This document shows, piece by piece, positions 24,295-32,129 of a DNA stretch of 64,000 nucleotides. Within the stretch, counting starts at the first letter, position 1; each line of letters opens with the position of its first letter. The DNA comes from an uncultured Clostridia bacterium. Its GTDB lineage: Bacteria > Bacillota > Clostridia > Oscillospirales > Butyricicoccaceae. A model generated the notes under the pieces. It searched no databases. It had not been told where the DNA came from and saw only the letters and a program-made list of their open reading frames with translations. Where the stretch lies: the NCBI GenBank assembly GCA_910586575.1, contig CAJUJQ010000003.1, positions 1 through 64,000 on the forward strand. The letters run 5' to 3'. Made by a program: the position numbers and the translations under genes.

Positions 24295-24500
24295 ATTATA
24301 CTCACGAATGAAAAGATTTGCCGTATTCACCCACCCTGCCCGCCATCCGTTTGGCGGGCAGGGCAAGGTGCAGCAACGATGATTGCCGTTCCAAATTCCC
24401 GCCGCAGCGGAGAAAGGGAGTCCAGAGGGACGAGTCCCTCTGGCGCTGTCCGCGCAGGACCGCCTGCCGCGCAGGCAAACTTTAACTCACACGAGTATAT
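24295..24500. mobile_element. MITE-like element, copy 2
   Basis: Inverted relative to 16583-16800: starts ATTATACTCACGAATG and ends CACGAGTATAT. The interior shares the GGCGGGCAGG stem and the CCAGAGGGACGAGTCCCTCTGG stem. No transposase. Confidence 0.7.
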
Positions 24501-24561
24501 CAATCGACAAGCAGGGGATTTTTCATCATGGCCATACGTTTTATTCTTTTGAATTGTGGTA

Positions 24562-24591
24562 TTGACGGCTTTGTCCGGTTTGTGGTAAAAT
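24562..24591 (+). promoter_or_regulatory. Promoter of the symporter gene
   Basis: TTGACG (24562-24567), 18 bp, TAAAAT (24586-24591). Confidence 0.6.
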
Positions 24592-24613
24592 AGGAACTAT
24601 CACGAGGGTAAAG

Positions 24614-24655
24614 GTGCCTGAGAGACTTCATCTCCCAGGCGCTTTTGCTTGTTTT
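24614..24655 (+). promoter_or_regulatory. Terminator-like hairpin in the symporter leader
   Basis: GTGCCTGAGAGA (24614-24625) and TCTCCCAGGCGC (24631-24642) pair with one mismatch, then TTTTGCTTGTTTT. It lies about 15 bases after the predicted start and before the coding region, so it may act as an attenuator. The leader is too short for a glycine riboswitch. Confidence 0.5.
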
Positions 24656-24677
24656 CACAAGTAGGAGGGAACGCAAC

Positions 24678-26180
24678 ATGTTAGACATCATCACCAGCAT
24701 CAACAGCGCGGTGAACAATTTTGTCTGGGGCTGGCCTGCACTGGTCATGCTGTCCTTTACCGGTATTTTCATGACCTGCCTGACAAAATTTTTCCAGGTC
24801 ACCCATATCGGGCATTGGGCACGGGAGACCATCGGCGCGATTTTCCACGACAAGCACGTCGTCGGGCACACGCAGGACAAGTCGATTTCGCAGTTCCAGT
24901 CGCTGTGTACGGCGCTGGCGGCAACGGTCGGCACAGGCAATATCGTCGGCGTGGCGGGCGCGATTATGGTCGGTGGCCCGGGCGCGGTTTTCTGGATGTG
25001 GATTATCGCCTTTTTCGGCATGATGACCAACTATTCCGAAAACGTGCTGGGCATTTTCTACCGCGAAAAGGGTGCGTCCGGCGAGTGGCACGGCGGCGCA
25101 ATGTACTACCTGAAAAACGGCCTCGGCGCGAAGCCCGGCTGTAAGGCGCTTGGCGCGGGGCTGGCGGCGCTGTTTTCGGTATTCTGCCTGCTGGCCTCCT
25201 TCGGCATCGGCAATATGACCCAGATTAACTCGATTTCCGGCAATATGGAAGCCGTTTTCGGCCTGCCGAATTGGCTGACGGGCATCCTGCTGATGATTCT
25301 GGCGGGGCTGGTTGTGCTGGGCGGCCTGAAGCGCATTGCGCTGGTCGCGGAGAAAATTGTACCCTTTATGGTAATCCTGTACATTATCGGGAGCATTGTC
25401 ATTCTGGTAACAAATTTCTCGCAGATTGGCACGGTATTCTCGGCGATTTTCCGGGGCGCGTTCGCGATGCAGGCCGCGGGCGGCGGCGTGGTCGGCTACG
25501 GCGTCAAGCTCGCGATTGAGCAGGGCATGAAGCGCGGCGTTTTCTCCAATGAGGCGGGCCTTGGCTCCTCGGTTATGGTGCATTCCAGCTCCAACGTCAA
25601 GGAGCCGGTGCGCCAGGGGATGTGGGGCATCTTTGAGGTATTTGCGGATACCCTGATTGTCTGCACGTTGACGGCGTTCTCGGTGCTGTCGTCCGGGCTG
25701 GTGGATTTGAATACCGGCGTGACGGCGGAAGCCTATCAGGGTGTTGCCCTGACCAAGGCAAACCTGGTCAGCACGGTCTTTTCGATTCATTTCGGTTCGG
25801 CGGGCGCGGCATTTATTGCGATTGCGGTAATGCTGTTCGCGTTCTCTACCGCGCTCGGGTGGAGCCATTACGGCGGCACCGCCTGCCTGTACCTGTTTGG
25901 CGAAAAGGCGGCCTTCGTTTACCGCGTGATTTTCGTGCTTGCGGTATTCGGCGGCGCGGTTATGGGGGATAACCTCGCGTGGGAAATCGCAGACACGCTG
26001 AACGGGCTGATGATGCTGCCGAACCTGGTCGGCGTGCTGGCGCTTTCGCCGGTGGTGTACCGCTGCACACAGAACTATATTGCGCGCAACCTGAGGGGCG
26101 AAGCAATCGAGCCGCTGCTGTCCAACTACCAGCCGCGTCCCAAGCCCGGCAAGAAGGGCAAGAAAGGCGGCAAGCGCTGA
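24678..26180 (+). CDS. Alanine/glycine:cation symporter
   Basis: 500 residues, ATG 24678 behind GTAGGAGGG. Family signatures: TVGTGNIVGVAGAI, GGPGAVFWMWIIAFFGM, GVKLAIEQGMKRGVFSNEAG (the AGCS hallmark) and GWSHYGGTACLYLFG. About eleven membrane segments. The C terminus is Lys-rich (PKPGKKGKKGGKR). It imports alanine or glycine with sodium or protons across the cytoplasmic membrane. The substrate is inferred from the family. Confidence 0.93.
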   Translation: MLDIITSINSAVNNFVWGWPALVMLSFTGIFMTCLTKFFQVTHIGHWARETIGAIFHDKHVVGHTQDKSISQFQSLCTALAATVGTGNIVGVAGAIMVGGPGAVFWMWIIAFFGMMTNYSENVLGIFYREKGASGEWHGGAMYYLKNGLGAKPGCKALGAGLAALFSVFCLLASFGIGNMTQINSISGNMEAVFGLPNWLTGILLMILAGLVVLGGLKRIALVAEKIVPFMVILYIIGSIVILVTNFSQIGTVFSAIFRGAFAMQAAGGGVVGYGVKLAIEQGMKRGVFSNEAGLGSSVMVHSSSNVKEPVRQGMWGIFEVFADTLIVCTLTAFSVLSSGLVDLNTGVTAEAYQGVALTKANLVSTVFSIHFGSAGAAFIAIAVMLFAFSTALGWSHYGGTACLYLFGEKAAFVYRVIFVLAVFGGAVMGDNLAWEIADTLNGLMMLPNLVGVLALSPVVYRCTQNYIARNLRGEAIEPLLSNYQPRPKPGKKGKKGGKR

Positions 26181-26219
26181 ACTCAAATTTTAATACACCC
26201 TGAAAGTGAACATCATAAG

Positions 26220-26252
26220 AACCGCTGCCAGTGAAAACCGGCGGCGGTTTTT
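26220..26252 (+). terminator. Terminator of the symporter gene
   Basis: AACCGCTGCC (26220-26229) and GGCGGCGGTT (26240-26249), one G-U pair, then TTTCG. The spacer 26253-26423 shows no gene. Confidence 0.75.
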
Positions 26253-26423
26253 CGTCCTATACGGTTGACGGCTATGTAACACAAAAATATCAAGATGTCA
26301 AAGCGGGTGCGTTTTCGCTTTTCCCGCGCCGCGCTGACGCACCAGCAGCCCGATGAAGTCCGGCTAAAATCCCACGCGGCTTGGGCGCGCATTGCATAAG
26401 CGCGGGCCTGTCGCATACCCGAT

Positions 26424-27308
26424 TCAGCCTTCGGTTGGCCGGAGCTGTTCAAAGTGCACCCTTTTGAACTGGCTTGGGCTGATGCCGTACCATTTGCGGA
26501 ACGCGCGGTAAAACGCGGCATGGTCGCTGAAACCGCAGCTTTCCCACACTTTATGAACCGGCGTGCCCGCCAGGATCTGATTTTTCCCCGCGAACAGCCG
26601 GAGCTGAATGACATACTGATAATAGGGAACGCGCATTTCCTGCTTGAAAACGTGCGAAACATGTGATTTACTGGTATAAAAGACGGCGGCCACGGCGGCC
26701 AGGGATAAATCCCCCGCCAGATTGTCCTGCACATACCGCACCAGCCCGGAAAGCAGCGTGCTGCGCGACCCTTCCTGCGCCGCGCCGCTGCGGACAATGA
26801 GCGCGCGGTTATACTGGATCATCAGCTGCATGATGACCGCCAGACCTTCGCTCCGGTAGCATGGCTCCTGACGGATATAGGAATTGTAAAGCGTCAGGAA
26901 GCTTGCGTTCAGGCTGCTCCACATGGCGGCCTGGCTGCGGTACAGATACATCGGCTTCTTCCCGAGGAAATATCCGATATCCGGGTCAAGGAAAATCAGC
27001 CTGTCAAGCGTCCGCGCAGCCATCCAGAGCACGAACCGCTCATATTTCACCTCAAAGTTGAGAAAAATCGGCCCATGAAAAACGTTCGGCGGGATAATCA
27101 GCAGGTCGCCCCGCCGCAGGTGGAAGCGCTCATCGGCGACAATGTAATCCACATTGCCGCTCACAAAAAACAGCAGTTCGTAGAATTCGTGGTAATGCGG
27201 CTCGACCTCGTGATAGGTCGCGTCAATGGCGTGCTCGATCTCGAAGTCCTTTTCCACCATGTAGTGCTTGTGCAGCCAGGACAGCCGCTTGTCATCCGCC
27301 TGTTTCAT
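26424..27308 (-). CDS. AraC-family transcriptional regulator
   Basis: 294 residues from ATG 27308 (TTGGAGG upstream). The N-terminal cupin (about 25-130) has PHYHEFYELLFFVSGNVDYI and LRRGDLLIIPPNVFHGP, which bind the ligand. The C-terminal double HTH has LSLAAVAAVFYTSKSHVSHV and VWESCGFSDHAAFYRAFRKW. It is divergent from the TRAP/GH28 genes and probably switches them on with a sugar acid. The shared spacer is 27309-27586. Confidence 0.9.
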   Translation of the reverse strand: MKQADDKRLSWLHKHYMVEKDFEIEHAIDATYHEVEPHYHEFYELLFFVSGNVDYIVADERFHLRRGDLLIIPPNVFHGPIFLNFEVKYERFVLWMAARTLDRLIFLDPDIGYFLGKKPMYLYRSQAAMWSSLNASFLTLYNSYIRQEPCYRSEGLAVIMQLMIQYNRALIVRSGAAQEGSRSTLLSGLVRYVQDNLAGDLSLAAVAAVFYTSKSHVSHVFKQEMRVPYYQYVIQLRLFAGKNQILAGTPVHKVWESCGFSDHAAFYRAFRKWYGISPSQFKRVHFEQLRPTEG

Positions 27309-27586
27309 AAAGACCTCCAAAATGCAAATTGCACAAAAACATCCTGCGTTTTTTAGGAATCATCTATAAAAATCCATAATAATTTGCAGGAATCACAATC
27401 TTTTCTGCCAAAATCGGCCTTTTCTTTTTTGAATCCTGTTATTATAATGGTAGCATAACACAGGGACAGGAAAAAGTAAACCCCGGAAAACGGTTATGCG
27501 CAGCCGTTTCCAGCATTCTAAAAACACTTTTCCAGTCCCACGGTACCGGAAACTGTTACATTTCACAAAAGGAGAGTAAAGCCAGA

Positions 27587-28585
27587 ATGAAACCTATCAA
27601 ACGAATTTTGGCAGGCATGGCGGCAGCGGCTTCCCTGCTGGCCCTCAGCGGGTGCAGCAGCCAGGGGCTTGACCCAAACCATCTGCTGGTTGCGCACAGC
27701 CATAACGAGAACCATCCGGTGAATGTCGGCATGACGACCCTGTGTGACGAGGTGTCGGAAAAAACGCAGTATACCTTTTCCATCTATCCAAACGGCCAGC
27801 TCGGCGGCAATGAGGAAATGATCCAGATGGTCAAGGCGGGCGTGCTGGATATTGCAAAGGTCAGTTCCAGCTCGCTGGAGCAGTTCAATCCCGCCTACGC
27901 GATTTTCTCCCTGCCTTATACGTTCCAATCGACCGAGCATTATTTCCGGACCATGCGGGAGAGCGAAGCGGTGCAGGAGATTTTCCGCTCGACCTATGAT
28001 GACGGATTTATCGCCATTGGCTGGTTCGATTCGGGCGCGCGTTCGATTTACACCACCAAGGACGGCCCCTGCGAAACGCCGGAGGACCTGCACGGCCTGA
28101 AAATCCGCACCCAGGGCAGCCCGACCTCGATTGAAATGATCAACAACATGGGCGGTGCGGCAACCCCGATGAGCTCGGGCGAGGTTTACACCTCCCTCCA
28201 GCAGGGCATCATCGACGGCGCGGAGAACAACGAAACCGTGCTGGTAGACGACGGCCACGGCGAGGTTGCGAAAAGCTACACTTATACCCAGCACCAGTAC
28301 ACGCCGGACATTGTGATTGTTTCGGTTGAGACCTGGGAATCCATGAGCGGAGCCGACCAGCAGGCCGTCCTGGACGCGATGGACGACGCCTGGGAAGCCC
28401 ACGAGGAAAAATGGCTGGAAATCGTGGACCGCAATATAGAGGGCGCGAGGGAAATGGGCGTGCAGTTCTACACGATTGACAAAACGCCGTTCATTGAGGC
28501 GGTGGCTTCGCAGCAGCAGGAATTCTGCGCCGCCAGCAAGGACAACGCCCGCTACTTTGCCGATTTCCTGAGCTATGTGGACTGA
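27587..28585 (+). CDS. TRAP transporter substrate-binding lipoprotein (DctP)
   Basis: 332 residues. Lipobox LALSGC near residue 22 places it on the outer face of the membrane. DctP features: FSIYPNGQLGGNEEMIQMVK, LPYTFQSTEHYF, GLKIRTQGSPTSIEMINNMG (conserved Arg that holds the carboxylate), EVYTSLQQGIIDGAENN. It captures an organic acid; a uronate is likely given the GH28 neighbour. AAAGGAG precedes ATG 27587. Confidence 0.92.
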   Translation: MKPIKRILAGMAAAASLLALSGCSSQGLDPNHLLVAHSHNENHPVNVGMTTLCDEVSEKTQYTFSIYPNGQLGGNEEMIQMVKAGVLDIAKVSSSSLEQFNPAYAIFSLPYTFQSTEHYFRTMRESEAVQEIFRSTYDDGFIAIGWFDSGARSIYTTKDGPCETPEDLHGLKIRTQGSPTSIEMINNMGGAATPMSSGEVYTSLQQGIIDGAENNETVLVDDGHGEVAKSYTYTQHQYTPDIVIVSVETWESMSGADQQAVLDAMDDAWEAHEEKWLEIVDRNIEGAREMGVQFYTIDKTPFIEAVASQQQEFCAASKDNARYFADFLSYVD

Positions 28586-28599
28586 CGGGGGAGGAAGCT

Positions 28600-29082
28600 A
28601 TGAGAAAGATTATCGATAAAATCATCGAGGTGCTTTGCACCATCATCATGGGAATTATGGTCGTCGCGGTCTGCTGGCAGGTGTTCACCCGATTTGTGCT
28701 GAAAAACCCGTCCACCGTCACCGAAGAAATGCTCCGCTATCTGCTGGTCTGGACGACAATGGTCGGCGCGGCATATGCCTATGGCAGGCGCAAGCACCTT
28801 TCCATCGGCATCCTGACGAAAAAGCTTTCCCCCACGGGGCAGAAAGCGCTTGATATCGGCGTACAGGCAATCGTTATCGCATTCTGCATGACTGTCATGA
28901 TTATGGGCGGCCTGCGCCTTGTGACCACCGCGCAGGGACAGATTTCGGCGGCGCTGAGCATCCCTATGCCCTATATTTACGCGTGCCTGCTGGTATCCGC
29001 CGTCCTGTTCATCTTTTACGCCCTCATTTTCATTCTGGAGGACGTGAAAGCCATGCGGCAAAGTGAAGAAAGGAGTGCCTGA
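28600..29082 (+). CDS. TRAP transporter small membrane subunit (DctQ)
   Basis: 160 residues, four membrane segments (CTIIMGIMVVAVCWQVFTRF; LLVWTTMVGAAYAYG; IVIAFCMTVMIMGGLRLVT; YIYACLLVSAVLFIFYALIF). The family motif AEEMLRY-like TEEMLRYLLVWTTMVGAAYA is present. It scaffolds DctM and receives DctP. It begins 14 bases after dctP, with GGGGGAGG before ATG 28600. Confidence 0.9.
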   Translation: MRKIIDKIIEVLCTIIMGIMVVAVCWQVFTRFVLKNPSTVTEEMLRYLLVWTTMVGAAYAYGRRKHLSIGILTKKLSPTGQKALDIGVQAIVIAFCMTVMIMGGLRLVTTAQGQISAALSIPMPYIYACLLVSAVLFIFYALIFILEDVKAMRQSEERSA

Positions 29083-29085
29083 CTT

Positions 29086-30381
29086 ATGGAAATTCTGCAA
29101 ATTGCCCTGCTGCTGATGGGGTCATTCTTCCTGCTGCTCGCGCTGAGCGTGCCGGTTTCCATCAGTATCATCATTGCCTCGGTCATCACCGGGACCTCGG
29201 CGCTTTCGCTCGACCTGATTACCTTCGTCGCGTGCCAGAAGATGGTTTCGGGCGTGGACAGCTTCTCGCTGATTGCGGTGCCGTTTTTCATCCTGTGCGG
29301 CGTGCTGATGAACTCGGGCGGTATCGCACAAAAGCTGATTAACGCTGCAAAGGTATTTGTCGGGCGCATCCCCGGCGGGCTTGCCCATACCAATATTGTC
29401 GGCAATACCTTTTTCGGCATGATCTCCGGTTCCTCGGTTGCGGCTTCTGTCGCCATCGGCGGCGTCATGATCCCGATGGAGGAGCAGGAAGGCTACGATA
29501 AGAAGTTCGCGGCAGCGGCAAATATCGCTTCCGCGCCGACCGGGCTGATTATCCCGCCCTCCGGCATCCTGATTATTTACGCGGTGCTGTCCGGCTGCTC
29601 GGTTGTCGGCATGCTGATGAGCGGTTACATCCCCGGCCTGCTGTGGATGCTCGCCTGCATGATGGTCGCGTTCATCGTCGCCAGGAAAAACAAGTACCCC
29701 ACCTCCAAGGGGCTTCCGCTGAAAGAGGCGGTGCTGGTCATCCTGGACGCAATCCCCAGTATGCTGCTGGTCGTGATTATTATCGGCGGCGTGTGCTCCG
29801 GCGTTTTCACCGCGACCGAGTCGGCAGCCGTTGCAACCGCATATACCCTCTTCCTTTCGATGGTGGTTTACCGCACCATAAAGCCCTCCCAGCTGCCGGG
29901 CATCCTGCGCGACGCCTGCGAAACGACGGCGATTATCATGTTCCTGATTGCGGCCTCGGCGGTCATGTCGTTTGTCATGTCCTTCACCGGCCTGCCGGGC
30001 GCCATCGGCAACGCGCTGATGAGCCTGACCAGCAACAAATATATCCTGCTGCTCATCATTAACGCGGTGTTCCTGGTGGTTGGTACGTTCATGGATATCA
30101 CACCCGCCGTGTTGATTTTCGCCCCTATTTTCCTGCCGGTCGTGCAGGGCTTCGGCATGGACCCCATCCATTTCGGCATTATGATGATTATGAACCTCGG
30201 TATCGGCAATATCACCCCGCCGGTCGGCTCGGCGCTGTTCTCGGGCTGCTCGGTTGCGGGGATTGACATGGAGGATATGATAAAACCAATCCTCCCGTTC
30301 TATGCGGCAATCTTTATTTCGCTGCTGCTGGTGGCGTATGTGCCGTGGTTCTCAATGGTAATCCCGAATCTGGTCGGGTAA
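29086..30381 (+). CDS. TRAP transporter large permease subunit (DctM)
   Basis: 431 residues, starting 3 bases after the dctQ stop with AAGGAG upstream. About eleven to twelve membrane segments. DctM signatures: SFSLIAVPFFILCGVLMNSG, GLAHTNIVGNTFFGMISGSS, IPPSGILIIYAVLSG, TESAAVATAYTLFL, MIMNLGIGNITPPVGSALFS. It forms the sodium-driven translocation path. Confidence 0.93.
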   Translation: MEILQIALLLMGSFFLLLALSVPVSISIIIASVITGTSALSLDLITFVACQKMVSGVDSFSLIAVPFFILCGVLMNSGGIAQKLINAAKVFVGRIPGGLAHTNIVGNTFFGMISGSSVAASVAIGGVMIPMEEQEGYDKKFAAAANIASAPTGLIIPPSGILIIYAVLSGCSVVGMLMSGYIPGLLWMLACMMVAFIVARKNKYPTSKGLPLKEAVLVILDAIPSMLLVVIIIGGVCSGVFTATESAAVATAYTLFLSMVVYRTIKPSQLPGILRDACETTAIIMFLIAASAVMSFVMSFTGLPGAIGNALMSLTSNKYILLLIINAVFLVVGTFMDITPAVLIFAPIFLPVVQGFGMDPIHFGIMMIMNLGIGNITPPVGSALFSGCSVAGIDMEDMIKPILPFYAAIFISLLLVAYVPWFSMVIPNLVG

Positions 30382-30469
30382 CAAAGCGATAACCTCCCTT
30401 TTTTCCATAACTGCCGGATTGGGATGGAAATTCCCGTCCGGCACATTACAACAGAAAGGATGAACTTTT

Positions 30470-31840
30470 ATGCAGTATTTCCCGGAAAACTACGGCGCAG
30501 CCGGTGACGGCGTTACCAACGACGCGCCCGCGATCCAGGCCGCAATTGACGCCTGCACGGCAGCGGACGGCGGGCAGGTCGTCTTGCAGGGCGGGAAAAC
30601 CTACTATTCCAGCTCCCTTGTGATGAAATCAAACGTCGACCTGCATCTGGAGCAGGGGGCGCTGCTGAAAGCGCACAGTGACATTGCCACCTATTATCAC
30701 CCGAACGGCGAAGAAGCCGGAAACGCGGCGGTTTCGGGCGCGTCCGCGGTGGATCGCCCGGTCACGCTCAAGCCCTCCTACGCGTTCATTTACGCCAAGG
30801 ACGCGGACTGCTTTTCAATTACCGGCCAGGGCGCGATTGACGGCAATGTCTACGCGTTTATGAAGCGCGTCAGCCCGTATTATTTCAACGGCGACTTTTA
30901 CCCGCGCCCTACCATGGTTTACGTCGAGCACTGCGACCATATCAGTTTCACCGGGGTGACCATGCAGAACTCTCCCTTCTGGACACTGCACCCGGCGGGC
31001 TGTGACGATGTGCTGATTCAGGGAATCCGGGTGCTGAACCCACTCGACTGCACCAACTCCGACGGCATCGACCCTGACCATTCCAGCAATGTGCGGATTA
31101 TCGGCTGTCATGTCACCTGCGCGGACGACGCCATCTGCCTCAAAAGCTCGGCGGGGAACATGGAATACGGGCCGTGCAAAAACATCATCATTTCCGGCTG
31201 TACATTGACCTCGACCTCGGCGGCGCTGAAAATCGGTACGGAGGGTACGGGCGATTTTGAAAATGTGATTGTGGACAACTGTATTATTTCAGGAAGCAAC
31301 CGGGGGATTTCCATTCAGGTGCGCGACGGGGGACACGCGAAAAATATTTCGTTCTCCAATATTATAATTGAGACACGGCGTTTTGCCGACTGCTGGTGGG
31401 GGACAGCCGAGCCGATTGTACTGACCACGCACAGCCGTCATGAAGGGATCCCCTCCGGCAAAATCTCCGATATCCGCTTTTTCAATATCACCTGTGACAG
31501 TGAAAACGGAGTCTTCCTTTCCGGCAGCGATGGGAACCATATTGAGGACGTGCTGTTTGAGCGGGTGCAGGTAACGCTCCGCGCAAAAAGCAAGTGGCCG
31601 CGCGGGCTTTATGACCTGCGTCCCGGCTTCGGACAGGGGATTGAGGAGATCAAAAGCCCCGGCTTCCTGCTTCGCCGTGCGGACGGCGTTACCCTGCGTG
31701 ACTGCTGCGTCCGCTTCGATGGGGATGACCGCAGTGATTTTGCCCAGGCGGTCTGCGCGCGGGACTGCATTGATGTAAAATTGGAGAATTTCGCCGGGAA
31801 AGCCGCCCGGGAAGGGATTCCGGATATTGATATTAAGTAA
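30470..31840 (+). CDS. GH28 pectin hydrolase (polygalacturonase family)
   Basis: 456 residues, no signal peptide, so intracellular. A right-handed beta-helix starts with YGAAGDGVTNDAPAIQAAID. Catalytic GH28 motifs: NSDGIDPD (about 196-203) and CADDAICLKSS (about 215), then IGTEGTGDFENV and SRHEG. It probably removes galacturonate from oligomers imported by the neighbouring TRAP system; exo-action is inferred from cytoplasmic location. AAAGGATG lies before ATG 30470. Confidence 0.9.
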   Translation: MQYFPENYGAAGDGVTNDAPAIQAAIDACTAADGGQVVLQGGKTYYSSSLVMKSNVDLHLEQGALLKAHSDIATYYHPNGEEAGNAAVSGASAVDRPVTLKPSYAFIYAKDADCFSITGQGAIDGNVYAFMKRVSPYYFNGDFYPRPTMVYVEHCDHISFTGVTMQNSPFWTLHPAGCDDVLIQGIRVLNPLDCTNSDGIDPDHSSNVRIIGCHVTCADDAICLKSSAGNMEYGPCKNIIISGCTLTSTSAALKIGTEGTGDFENVIVDNCIISGSNRGISIQVRDGGHAKNISFSNIIIETRRFADCWWGTAEPIVLTTHSRHEGIPSGKISDIRFFNITCDSENGVFLSGSDGNHIEDVLFERVQVTLRAKSKWPRGLYDLRPGFGQGIEEIKSPGFLLRRADGVTLRDCCVRFDGDDRSDFAQAVCARDCIDVKLENFAGKAAREGIPDIDIK

Positions 31841-31863
31841 ATTCCGTCCCGTGATAAAAAAAG

Positions 31864-31897
31864 TGAGCCACATCCGTTACCGGGTGTGGCTCATTTT
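31864..31897 (+). terminator. Terminator of the TRAP/GH28 operon
   Basis: TGAGCCACA (31864-31872) and TGTGGCTCA (31885-31893), then TTTTG. Confidence 0.8.
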
Positions 31898-32013
31898 GCG
31901 CGCCTGCTGGCGCATAAGGATTTTTGCAGCGGGCTGAAACGGATCTTCCGCTGTGATTTGCTTTATCAATTTATTGTACAAGCGCTGGAGCCTGACCGGT
32001 AAATGATCATAAT

Positions 32014-32057
32014 AAAGGGATTATCCCAAGAGCATGTCTCAGGATAATCCCTTTTTT
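32014..32057. repeat. Direct-repeat hairpin, copy 1
   Basis: AAAGGGATTATCC (32014-32026), 15-base loop, GGATAATCCCTTT (32042-32054), T run. It is nearly identical, loop included, to 34702-34745; the two copies flank the SLH gene in the same orientation. It can also act as a terminator. Confidence 0.7.
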
Positions 32058-32129
32058 GTTTTACCTGCTGCGGGACGCATTGGATCTGTTCGGAAACCAG
32101 GATGCCCTAATCGTTTTCAAACAGGTCAA

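Noticed and set aside
24592..24677. Glycine riboswitch before the symporter
   Set aside because: Leader of about 80 bases is too short and lacks the aptamer core; only a terminator-like hairpin is seen.
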